From positions 1 to 29,334 of the forward strand of contig JBIICJ010000015.1 in NCBI GenBank assembly GCA_044238965.1: a DNA stretch of 29,334 nt, written 5' to 3'. The translations under genes were made by a program, and so were the position numbers. Numbering within the stretch: the stretch's first letter is position 1; each line of letters starts with the position of its first letter. This document shows, piece by piece, positions 22,436 through 29,334 of the stretch. The notes beneath the pieces are model-generated. The model saw only the letters and a list, made by a program, of their open reading frames with translations. It ran no database searches and had not been told where the DNA came from. Source of the stretch: Micavibrio_B sp044238965. Lineage in GTDB: Bacteria; Pseudomonadota; Alphaproteobacteria; Micavibrionales; Micavibrionaceae.

Positions 22436-23135
22436 TGATTTTGAAAATGCGCAACCATTACCTGATTTCCGTCATTATCTGTCGGAAAATAAACCATTAT
22501 CAGTGCGTTTTACTGAGGCAATTTTAGATAGCAAATTTGTATTTCGATCTATTATGGGCGCAGGTTTAGCCATTGCAGGTGTTGCGGTAGCGGATATTAA
22601 ATATGGCAGTCATAATTTCACAAAAACGCTCACTTGTGATGTTTCTTATATTGATACAGAGCGAAACCAATTAGTCAAAGTGACGCACAACTCATCACAG
22701 AAAACAATGTTAACGGTATTCCATGGATGTGCACAAGTATTGGAATCAATTGATGGCGAGGCGCGTACCTTTGTTGATTACACATCAAATTCGGGGGTTG
22801 TTATACCTGGATTAAACATTATCGATGGATCACCTATGTCTCTCGGTTTGAAGGGCGCCCAATTATCGGAAGGAAATGCAAATGATCGCCTTGCGGCCGC
22901 TAAAGAAGAAAATCAAAGTAACCGTCGTTGGCTTGTTGAAAATTATATGCGCATTGCGGGACAAACTTATGCGCTTGAAAATATTCAATTCCAATACCAT
23001 CAGGCTGGTTATACTATTTCAGATAAAATGGAATATACGGTAAGTGATATCGGTTATTGGTTTGAAGAAAAGGGGCGCGAAGCTTCGAATATTATGGGCC
23101 GTTTGATGGGCGCACCCAATCAAAGCCCAAATTGA
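22416..23135 (+). CDS. Membrane-anchored protein of unknown function, second of a tandem pair
   Basis: The 239-aa product starts MKHTPRDDFENAQPL and has a transmembrane helix at about 44-60, then Cys 74 and Cys 105 with LVKV between, SPMSLGLK, and NANDRLAAAKEENQS, all parallel to the first gene. The C-terminus is helical (NYMRIAGQTYALENIQFQYH). I chose the ATG at 22416 because GGAGG lies directly upstream (22406-22410); a longer frame from 22350 lacks such a site. It overlaps the upstream gene by 20 bases, so it is translationally coupled to it, and its last 16 bases overlap the end of the opposing kinase gene. Function unknown. Confidence 0.75.
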   Translation: MKHTPRDDFENAQPLPDFRHYLSENKPLSVRFTEAILDSKFVFRSIMGAGLAIAGVAVADIKYGSHNFTKTLTCDVSYIDTERNQLVKVTHNSSQKTMLTVFHGCAQVLESIDGEARTFVDYTSNSGVVIPGLNIIDGSPMSLGLKGAQLSEGNANDRLAAAKEENQSNRRWLVENYMRIAGQTYALENIQFQYHQAGYTISDKMEYTVSDIGYWFEEKGREASNIMGRLMGAPNQSPN

Positions 23136-24466
23136 GGGAATAATTCTTTTTGGGTTGTTTCAATATTCTTGATATCAAAATCTTTGATTAAATCTTCAAA
23201 TAATTGATGCCAATTAACTTCGGCCTGCAAATGGATAAATACAGATCCTAATCCCAATGCTGCACGATCCATGAATACAAATTCACGCGGAATTTTAATG
23301 CCGCCGCCAATACGTTTTAATTCGGTGTGAACATGTTGCGCCGTTTCGCGTCCATACACACCATGTTTTGTCTCGCCAATCACACGTACTTTATCATCCA
23401 AAATTGGATCATATAAAAACCGCGCCCAGACGCTTAAGATTTCAATTTGCTCACGCGTAAGATTTTGAAATCCCCAAATTTCAAAAGCGTGAACTGTTTG
23501 ATCAAGATCGTTATTTTGTAATGAACGATAGAGCTGAATAACGCCGTCAACAAAAGATGGCGGGAAAATACGTATACATCCAAAATCGAGAAGATTGATC
23601 GATAAATCATCACGTACCGTATAATTTCCTAAATGCGGGTCACCATGAATAATACCCGCGTGATATAAAGGCACATACCATGCCCGAAATAAATTCAGGG
23701 CGATTTGATTGCGTGTTTTTACATCGTGATCTTTGAAATTTAAAATTTTTGTACCATCAACCCATTCGCTAACTAATAAGCGATCGGTTGATAACCCATC
23801 AAAAATTTGCGGTACATGAACATTGTCTTCGCCACGCAATAAATGCGTATATAATTTTTGATGGCGGGCTTCGCGTTTGTAATCTAATTCCTCGAATAAT
23901 CGATCTTTTAATTCTTCGAAAATTTCATCTGTTTTAATCGATTGATCATACATTTGATAAATCGAAAAAATAATTTTGAGCTGATTAAGGTCGGCATTAA
24001 TCGCCGATTGCATATCAGGATATTGTAATTTACACGCGACATGATCACCGCTTAAGGTCACGGCCTTATGCACTTGGCCCAAACTTGCGGCGGCGGTCGC
24101 GTTCATATCAAATGATGTGAATCGTGCCTCCCAATCCGCACCCAATTCATGGCGCATACGACGACGCACGAACGATGGGTTCATCGGCGGTGCATTCGAT
24201 TGCAATTGTTGAAACGCATCGGCATATTCGGGCGGCAGCGCCTCGGGGATCGTTGATAAAATCTGCCCAACCTTCATAAGAGGGCCTTTGAGATTACCGA
24301 GCGCGAGCATTAGATCTTGCGCGTGCGTATCACGATCAATTTTTAATCCCAAAAATTTTTCGCCCGCAAGTTTCATTGCGAGGCCTGCCATCGTACCCGA
24401 CACGCGCCCATATCGCGTGACCGAAGCTGTCATATTTTTATCAATAGTGGAATCGTTTTTGGACAT
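23120..24466 (-). CDS. ABC1/AarF/UbiB-family protein kinase-like protein
   Basis: The 448-aa protein has the hallmarks of the ABC1 family, atypical kinases that support ubiquinone synthesis: the KxGQ motif (KVGQ, 65-68), the Ala-rich loop AAASLGQVH (125-133), ACK (Lys 146), EELDYKREA (192-200), catalytic HGDPHLGN (274-281) and LDFG (293-296). I see no C-terminal membrane helices of the kind in E. coli UbiB. It diverges from a COQ9-family gene, which supports the ubiquinone link. No ribosome binding site is present; a TATATA box ends 5 bases before the ATG, so the mRNA is probably leaderless. It ends inside the opposing gene (16-base overlap). Confidence 0.9.
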   Translation of the reverse strand: MSKNDSTIDKNMTASVTRYGRVSGTMAGLAMKLAGEKFLGLKIDRDTHAQDLMLALGNLKGPLMKVGQILSTIPEALPPEYADAFQQLQSNAPPMNPSFVRRRMRHELGADWEARFTSFDMNATAAASLGQVHKAVTLSGDHVACKLQYPDMQSAINADLNQLKIIFSIYQMYDQSIKTDEIFEELKDRLFEELDYKREARHQKLYTHLLRGEDNVHVPQIFDGLSTDRLLVSEWVDGTKILNFKDHDVKTRNQIALNLFRAWYVPLYHAGIIHGDPHLGNYTVRDDLSINLLDFGCIRIFPPSFVDGVIQLYRSLQNNDLDQTVHAFEIWGFQNLTREQIEILSVWARFLYDPILDDKVRVIGETKHGVYGRETAQHVHTELKRIGGGIKIPREFVFMDRAALGLGSVFIHLQAEVNWHQLFEDLIKDFDIKNIETTQKELFPQFGL

Positions 24467-24471
24467 ACGTA

Positions 24472-24501
24472 TATATATGGAGTGCGGCGCAATAAAGTCA
24501 A
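24472..24501 (-). promoter_or_regulatory. Minus-strand promoter of the ABC1-family gene
   Basis: On the minus strand TTGACT (24501-24496) is followed after 18 bases by TATATA (24477-24472), then 5 bases to the ATG at 24466. The usual start position falls on the ATG itself. Confidence 0.55.
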
Positions 24502-24527
24502 AACTTTTTCTTTGAAATAACCTATGT

Positions 24528-24533
24528 TATAGT
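24528..24533 (+). promoter_or_regulatory. -10 box of the COQ9-family gene, 7 bases from its ATG
   Basis: TATAGT at 24528-24533 is followed by CCTTTTC and the ATG at 24541. No convincing -35 box is visible, and there is no ribosome binding site, again pointing to a leaderless transcript. Confidence 0.4.
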
Positions 24534-24540
24534 CCTTTTC

Positions 24541-25179
24541 ATGACAAAAAATATTGATGAGATTAAAGATAAGATTATTTCGGAAGCCATTAAGCATGTC
24601 ACCGTCAATGGTTGGACATGGCGCGAAATCGAGGAATCTGCAAAAAGGGCGGGTTTTAATGACGGTATGGAATATGCGGTCTTCCCCGCGGGTTTAAACG
24701 ATGCGGTTGCCCATTTTTCGGTGATGGTTGATCGCCGCATGATGGATAAATTAAAAAATATCCCGATGGAATCATTGCGTATGCGCGATCGTGTACGCGT
24801 GGCGGTGATGACACGGTTTCAAATCATGGCGCAAATGGGCGCGCGTGATATTATGCGCTCGACGTTATCTTATTGGGCATTACCCACGCGCGTGATGATG
24901 GGGCAGCAAATTTTGTGGCGCACCGCCGATCATATTTGGTCATGGGCGGGTGATACCGCCACCGATTATAACCGTTATACCAAACGCGGGTTATTGGCAT
25001 CGATCATTATGGGTACATCATTGGTGTTTATTGATGATGATACGGATGATTTGATTACAACGCGCGCCTTCCTTGACCGCCGCATTGATAACATAATGGA
25101 AGTGGGCAAAATCATGGGCGGGGCGAAAACGATGGCATCAACCTTTATGAACAAATATAATAATACGCGCCGTTCATAA
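24541..25179 (+). CDS. COQ9-family ubiquinone biosynthesis protein
   Basis: The 212-aa product matches COQ9, a lipid-binding protein needed for the hydroxylation and amine-removal steps of ubiquinone synthesis in eukaryotes and alphaproteobacteria. The N-terminal helix-turn-helix-like part has a GWTWREIEESAKRAGF segment and the typical FPAGLNDAVAHF (48-59). The C-terminal half is helical with the hydrophobic region where lipid would bind (IWSWAGDTATDYNRYTKRG, about 133-151). It is divergent from the ABC1-family gene with 74 bases between starts, so both may be expressed together. There is no ribosome binding site before the ATG. Confidence 0.88.
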   Translation: MTKNIDEIKDKIISEAIKHVTVNGWTWREIEESAKRAGFNDGMEYAVFPAGLNDAVAHFSVMVDRRMMDKLKNIPMESLRMRDRVRVAVMTRFQIMAQMGARDIMRSTLSYWALPTRVMMGQQILWRTADHIWSWAGDTATDYNRYTKRGLLASIIMGTSLVFIDDDTDDLITTRAFLDRRIDNIMEVGKIMGGAKTMASTFMNKYNNTRRS

Positions 25180-25235
25180 TTATTGTTTTTCCCTTCGAAT
25201 CCTGTGAATTAACCATTATTTCCTTTGGCATTTTG

Positions 25236-25264
25236 TTGAAATGGGGCGCGCCGTCCCGTACAAA
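25236..25264 (+). promoter_or_regulatory. Promoter of gapR
   Basis: TTGAAA (25236-25241), 17 bases, TACAAA (25259-25264), the same -10 as rplJ. RNA would start near 25271, about 39 bases before the gene. Confidence 0.6.
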
Positions 25265-25309
25265 TACTCATCCAAACAACAAAATGAACGATAAAGGAAC
25301 GTGACCCCT

Positions 25310-25615
25310 ATGGCACAATCAAAAGCGCACCCTGTAGAAGCCAACCAAAATGCCGATGTTAAAGATATTGCCAAGGACATTGGGGGCGTATCGGGTCAAC
25401 GCCTTCGTACATATTTGGATCGAATTGAAAGATTAGAAGCTGAGAAAAAGGCTTTGGCCGAAGATATCAAAGATATCTATGCGGAAGCCAAAGCGGTGGG
25501 GTTTGACAGTAAAACCTTGCGCAAAGTATACCGTTTGCGTCTGATGAACACCGACAAACGCCGCGAAGAAGAAGAATTATTAGAGCTTTACAAAGCCGCT
25601 GTTGGTTTAGAATAA
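25310..25615 (+). CDS. gapR: GapR-family (DUF2312) nucleoid-associated protein
   Basis: The 101-aa protein has the GapR features: a flexible N-terminus, then IGGVSGQRLRTYLDRIERLE starting near residue 24, a long coiled-coil helix (EAEKKALAEDIKDIYAEAKAV) and GFDSKTLRKVYRLR (64-77) with the EEEELLELYKAAVG ending. In Caulobacter, GapR forms tetramers that bind overtwisted AT-rich DNA ahead of forks and polymerases and stimulate topoisomerases. AAGGA at 25294-25298 fits the ATG at 25310; a GTG at 25301 would lie almost on it. It is restricted largely to alphaproteobacteria, so it helps place the organism. Confidence 0.93.
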   Translation: MAQSKAHPVEANQNADVKDIAKDIGGVSGQRLRTYLDRIERLEAEKKALAEDIKDIYAEAKAVGFDSKTLRKVYRLRLMNTDKRREEEELLELYKAAVGLE

Positions 25616-25725
25616 GTTGAAATCACGTAATGGTTGTATAATAGAAACCTAATATAACCATTTCCCAAGGCTCATTTAACCCAATTTTCATAGTTTCCGT
25701 ATATTGTGTCCATAAGGGGAAAATT

Positions 25726-26253
25726 ATGGACGCAACTCCGTCACTACAAACCATCATGAACAGCATGGTCAATCGGCTTGAAGACCTCATGCCTGCAGAC
25801 GTGTATGGCGATATGGCGGCGGGGGCTGAATGGCCGATGATTGAGGTGTATATCCGCCTTGACCCACTTCTTGCTGATTTATTCAAACAATACCAAGATG
25901 CCCGCAATCGTTACGCATCAATTGAACGTGAACGCGGCGCACATGACCCGTTGGTTGATGTCACGCGCGATATGACCGACAGCGCACACGCGGCGGTGAC
26001 AACACGTTATATCGAATTGCAAGACGACGAAGAATTTCAAGGCAGTGTTGCAGGTGAAACACAACGCGTAAAAATTTTGGATGTGAATGCCATGCAAAAT
26101 GATGCAATCAAACGCGCGCAAAAAGATAATGATATTTATACAGGTATTGCATTCATGTTATGGGCGGCGATGATTGTCGAACAGAAAAAACAAATGGAAT
26201 CGCTTCGTCAATCATTCGCGCGGGCGTTTAAGCCCGAAGTCGAAGCGGCGTAA
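25726..26253 (+). CDS. Unknown soluble protein, 175 aa
   Basis: A 175-aa mostly helical protein with no signal peptide and one mildly hydrophobic stretch (YTGIAFMLWAAMIVEQKKQ, about 136-154) that could be buried rather than membrane. Acidic and basic blocks such as EDLMPADVYGDMA near the N-terminus and IERERGAHDPLVDVTRDMTD in the middle alternate along it. I recognise no family. AAGGGG lies about 8 bases before the ATG. A TATAAT at 25637-25642 in the 110-base gap after gapR could be its -10 box, but the -35 is poor. The gene converges on acs, with 3 bases between the stops and no terminator visible. Confidence 0.75.
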   Translation: MDATPSLQTIMNSMVNRLEDLMPADVYGDMAAGAEWPMIEVYIRLDPLLADLFKQYQDARNRYASIERERGAHDPLVDVTRDMTDSAHAAVTTRYIELQDDEEFQGSVAGETQRVKILDVNAMQNDAIKRAQKDNDIYTGIAFMLWAAMIVEQKKQMESLRQSFARAFKPEVEAA

Positions 26254-26256
26254 AAT

Positions 26257-28131
26257 TTATCCCATTCGCGTTTTTACCAATTCATCAACAACGGACGGGT
26301 CGGCTAATGTTGATGTATCGCCCAAATTATCCAATTCATTGGCAGCAATTTTGCGCAATATGCGGCGCATAATTTTGCCCGAACGTGTTTTGGGTAACCC
26401 CACGGTAAAATGAATGACATCCGGCGATGCAATCGGGCCAATGATACGGCGCACCGTTTGAATGATATTTTGTTTCATTGCATCATTGGCGTCGATACCA
26501 ACCGATAATGTGACATAGGCATAAATACCTTGGCCTTTGATATCATGCGGGAAACCGACCACAGCCGATTCTGCTACGCCATCACATTCATCAATCGCGC
26601 TTTCAACCTCTGCGGTGCCAATGCGGTGGCCTGATACATTGATCACATCATCCATGCGGCCTGTAATCCAATAATCGCCATCATCATCACGGCGTGCGCC
26701 GTCACCTGTGAAATAATAACCAGGGAATGTTGAAAAATATGTTTGCACAAACCGCGCATGGTCTTTGTACACGGTGCGCATTTGCCCTGGCCATGAATCG
26801 GTAATGACCAATGCGCCTTCGCACGCGCCATCTAATATATTTCCGTTGGTATCAACGATTGATGGTTTCACGCCAAAAAATGGTTTGGTGGCTGAGCCTG
26901 CTTTTGAAGATGGGTGTTGCGCCACGGGGGTAATCATATGCCCGCCCGTTTCCGTTTGCCACCATGTATCAACGATGGGGCATTTTTTATTACCAACCAC
27001 ATCATGATACCAATGCCATGCTTCGGCATTAATTGGTTCGCCCACTGTGCCCAACACGCGTAATGATTGGCGTGATGTTTTTGTGACCCATTCATCGCCT
27101 TGGCGTAAGATTGATCGTATCGCCGTTGGGGCAGTGTAGAAAATGGATACCTTATGTTTATCAATCACATTCCAGAAGCGTGACCAATCGGGATAATTCG
27201 GCACGCCTTCAAACACCAATGATGTTGCACCATTGGCGAGCGGGCCATACACGATATATGAATGCCCCGTTACCCACCCCACATCGGCCGTGCACCAATA
27301 AATATCATCGTCTTTATAATCAAACGTGACCTGATGCGTGAGTGACGCATAAACAATATACCCGCCCGTTGTGTGCAACACGCCTTTGGGTTTTCCTGTG
27401 GAGCCCGATGTATATAGAATAAACAACGGATCTTCGGCGCGCATGGGTTCGGCTTGGCAATCCGTTGATTGTGTGTCGACAATATCATGCCACCATACAT
27501 CACGCGCGGCATTCCATGAAATTTTCCCGCCCGTACGTTTGAATGTTAAAACAGTGTGCACATCAGGGCATTGTTTTAACGCTTCATCTGTGTTTGCTTT
27601 TAATGGAATTTTTTTGCCGCCGCGCACGCCTTCATCTGCGGTAATGACTACATTCGATTCGCAATCAAGAATACGATCTTTGAGCGATTCAGGTGAAAAC
27701 CCACCAAACACAACCGAATGAACCGCGCCAATACGCGCGCAGGCGAGCATGGCATAAACCGCCTCTAACCCCATCGGCATGTAAATCGTGACGCGATCAC
27801 CTTTTTTGACATTGCGGGCTTTTAAAGCATTCGCGACTTGGCAAACTTTGTTCTTTAGTTCGCGGTAAGTGATTGATTTGGTGTCCGATGGTTCATCACC
27901 CTCGAATATCAATGCAACTTTATTGCCGCGTTTGATCACATGACGATCAACACAATTGACACACGCATTTAAAACACCATCTTCGTACCATTTGATCGAT
28001 ACATCGCCAATAAAAGATGTATTTTTAATTTTTGTTGGAAATTTGATCCAATCAATACGTTCGGCCATACGTGCCCAAAAATAATTCGGATCAGTAATTG
28101 ATGATTGATAGAGTTCGTCAAAGTTGATCAT
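26257..28131 (-). CDS. acs: Acetyl-CoA synthetase (AMP-forming)
   Basis: The 624-aa enzyme makes acetyl-CoA from acetate, ATP and CoA via acetyl-AMP. It has the ATP-binding P-loop-like TSGSTGKPKG (241-250), GEPIN (364-368), WWQTETGG (390-397, with the Trp that favours acetate over longer acids), the hinge region YFTGDGARRDDDGDYW and GRMDDVINVSGHRIG, and near the C-terminus TRSGKIMRR with Lys 586, the lysine that acetylation inactivates in this family. It is slightly shorter than the usual 650 or so residues, mainly at the N-terminus. GGGGG just upstream serves the ATG at 28131. It lies 19 bases after the permease gene and is probably co-transcribed with it. Confidence 0.95.
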   Translation of the reverse strand: MINFDELYQSSITDPNYFWARMAERIDWIKFPTKIKNTSFIGDVSIKWYEDGVLNACVNCVDRHVIKRGNKVALIFEGDEPSDTKSITYRELKNKVCQVANALKARNVKKGDRVTIYMPMGLEAVYAMLACARIGAVHSVVFGGFSPESLKDRILDCESNVVITADEGVRGGKKIPLKANTDEALKQCPDVHTVLTFKRTGGKISWNAARDVWWHDIVDTQSTDCQAEPMRAEDPLFILYTSGSTGKPKGVLHTTGGYIVYASLTHQVTFDYKDDDIYWCTADVGWVTGHSYIVYGPLANGATSLVFEGVPNYPDWSRFWNVIDKHKVSIFYTAPTAIRSILRQGDEWVTKTSRQSLRVLGTVGEPINAEAWHWYHDVVGNKKCPIVDTWWQTETGGHMITPVAQHPSSKAGSATKPFFGVKPSIVDTNGNILDGACEGALVITDSWPGQMRTVYKDHARFVQTYFSTFPGYYFTGDGARRDDDGDYWITGRMDDVINVSGHRIGTAEVESAIDECDGVAESAVVGFPHDIKGQGIYAYVTLSVGIDANDAMKQNIIQTVRRIIGPIASPDVIHFTVGLPKTRSGKIMRRILRKIAANELDNLGDTSTLADPSVVDELVKTRMG

Positions 28132-28150
28132 AGTGCCCCCATAAAAATAT

Positions 28151-29086
28151 TTAGGTTATTTTCTCAACATAAATTTCAGGATCATCAGGATTATTATCTG
28201 ATTTTTTTGTTTTATCTGATTTTTGTTTGAAACGCAAAGTCATCAACCCCGCGCCCGCGATGACCAATGCACCGCCAGTTATCAATTGCGATGTTAATGG
28301 TTCATCCAATAAAATAATACCAAAAATAACACCAAATAATGGGTATAGCAATAAATACGGCGTGACATTTGTCATGCTGTTTCGCGATAAAATACGTTGC
28401 CACAATATGAATGCCAGATTAAGAAATAAAACTTGGTACGCCAATATTAAACCTAATTTTGTCCAATTGGCGTCTTGTAATTGTTGAATCTGATTTGATT
28501 CTAAAAACAACCCTGCAATCAATATAATTGGAAACCCGAGAAGGCTAGGGATACACAATAATGTTGCGACATCAATTTTCCCCATTTTCTTTAAGATTAA
28601 AGTTGAGATGGCACCAAAGAAAGAACAAATAATCACGAGGGCAATATTGACGGCTTGGCCTTGTAAATTGGGCGTGCCGAAGACGACCATTAATCCGATC
28701 AGACAAATCATAATCCCGATAATGGTTTTTAGGTTTATATTTTCCTTTAAATAAAACACACCAATCAAAACAGAAAATAATGTTCCTGATTGTTGTAATA
28801 ATGTAAATGTCGATGCATCAATATGTTCCAATGCAATCCACATTAACACTTGATGCATAAACATTTGCGTAAAGGTGAAAATGGCTAATAATTTCCATGT
28901 TTGTTTATCTGGCATTTTACGCATAAAACACAACGCTAATGATCCGATTAATATTGTGCGTACCGTAAGGCTAAGGATAGGCGTTAATTCTTGAAACATA
29001 ATTTTGGCAACCGACATGGCGGTTCCCCACAATGTAATTACCAATAAAATTGTAAATGTATCCGTTAGTGATAAATGTTTTTGCAT
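28151..29086 (-). CDS. EamA/DMT-superfamily membrane transporter
   Basis: The 311-aa product has about ten hydrophobic helices in two homologous EamA halves, as in drug/metabolite exporters. The first half contains LWGTAMSVAKIMF and, near its end, FYLKENINLKTIIGIMICL; the second half the matching IILLDEPLTSQLITGGALVIAGAG, the conserved Glu-Pro after the ninth helix. The C-terminus is a charged Lys/Asp tail. The ATG at 29086 lies 8 bases after the stop of the EVE gene; an in-frame ATG at 29125 would overlap it and add 13 polar residues. No clear ribosome binding site, so coupling to the gene upstream is likely. The substrate cannot be told. Confidence 0.88.
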   Translation of the reverse strand: MQKHLSLTDTFTILLVITLWGTAMSVAKIMFQELTPILSLTVRTILIGSLALCFMRKMPDKQTWKLLAIFTFTQMFMHQVLMWIALEHIDASTFTLLQQSGTLFSVLIGVFYLKENINLKTIIGIMICLIGLMVVFGTPNLQGQAVNIALVIICSFFGAISTLILKKMGKIDVATLLCIPSLLGFPIILIAGLFLESNQIQQLQDANWTKLGLILAYQVLFLNLAFILWQRILSRNSMTNVTPYLLLYPLFGVIFGIILLDEPLTSQLITGGALVIAGAGLMTLRFKQKSDKTKKSDNNPDDPEIYVEKIT

Positions 29087-29094
29087 GGAATAAA

Positions 29095-29334
29095 TTATTC
29101 TGCCAACTTCAAAATGATATCCCATTCTGTTTTGGTAATGGGCATGACTGATAAACGCGATTGTTTAATAAGGGCAATATTTTGTAATGATTTTGTGGTT
29201 TTAATAGTAGCCAATGTCACGGGTGTTTTGAATTTTTTATGTGGCGTGACATCCACCATCACAAAACGCCCCGTTTCATCGGTGGGATCGGGATAGGCCG
29301 TTTTCGTAATTTTGCAAATACCAACGATTTCTTT
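29095..29334 (-). CDS. EVE-domain protein, C-terminal part cut by the window end
   Basis: The last 79 codons of a minus-strand gene run off the window. The residues EIVGICKITKTAYPDPTDE, FVMVDVTP, FKTPVTLATIK and IALIKQSRLSVMPITKTEW match the C-terminal half of the EVE domain (Thy28-like), a PUA-related fold thought to bind modified bases in RNA or DNA; DNA-base recognition is known for some members. It appears to be the first visible gene of an EVE, permease, acs run. Bacterial single-domain EVE proteins are about 135-150 aa, so roughly half is missing. Confidence 0.85.
   Translation of the reverse strand, partial: KEIVGICKITKTAYPDPTDETGRFVMVDVTPHKKFKTPVTLATIKTTKSLQNIALIKQSRLSVMPITKTEWDIILKLAE

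Overview
The window is chromosomal DNA from a fairly AT-rich alphaproteobacterium. Four things point there: a GapR (DUF2312) protein, a COQ9-family protein beside an ABC1/UbiB-type kinase, an RNA leader of speF type in front of an ornithine decarboxylase-like gene, and alphaproteobacterial-style rpoB/rpoC. I cannot place it more finely from sequence alone.

Region 1 (1-15,650) is the ribosomal protein/RNA polymerase cluster in an unusual, interrupted form. rplK and rplA (601-1735) end in a strong terminator. About 3.6 kb of unrelated genes follow: an AT-rich stand-alone SIR2-like gene, a small broken gene, a cold-shock protein with a long Gly/Arg-rich tail, a tandem pair of paralogous unknown genes, and another unknown gene. 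The last three are on the minus strand. rplJ-rplL then restart from their own consensus promoter and a long leader, and end in a second terminator. A small membrane-protein gene sits between rplL and rpoB-rpoC, and rpoB has its own leader of up to about 220 nt. nusG and secE are not within the 600 bases upstream of rplK.

Region 2 (15,700-19,050) has three small unknown membrane-associated genes that look like one operon. Next come the structured speF-type leader (with a 19-codon reading frame inside it) and the PLP-dependent decarboxylase, a SlyB-like glycine-zipper lipoprotein, and tRNA-Arg(CCG).

Region 3 (19,050-23,140) holds a divergent HxlR regulator/glutathione S-transferase pair with three operator-like repeats between them. 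It also has a GNAT-like protein whose -35 box lies inside a perfect 11-bp inverted repeat, and two tandem, diverged membrane-anchored paralogs.

Region 4 (23,120-29,334) is conventional metabolism. It has a divergent ABC1/UbiB-type kinase and COQ9 pair (ubiquinone), gapR, an unknown soluble protein, and a minus-strand run of an EVE-domain gene (cut by the window end), an EamA-type permease and acetyl-CoA synthetase.

The points most worth a second look are the cargo inserted between rplA and rplJ, the duplicated promoter element there, the palindromic control regions around 19,440-20,480, the speF-type leader with its internal reading frame, and several genes whose -10 box lies so close to the ATG that leaderless mRNAs are likely. 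I found no CRISPR array, insertion sequence, rRNA or integrase.
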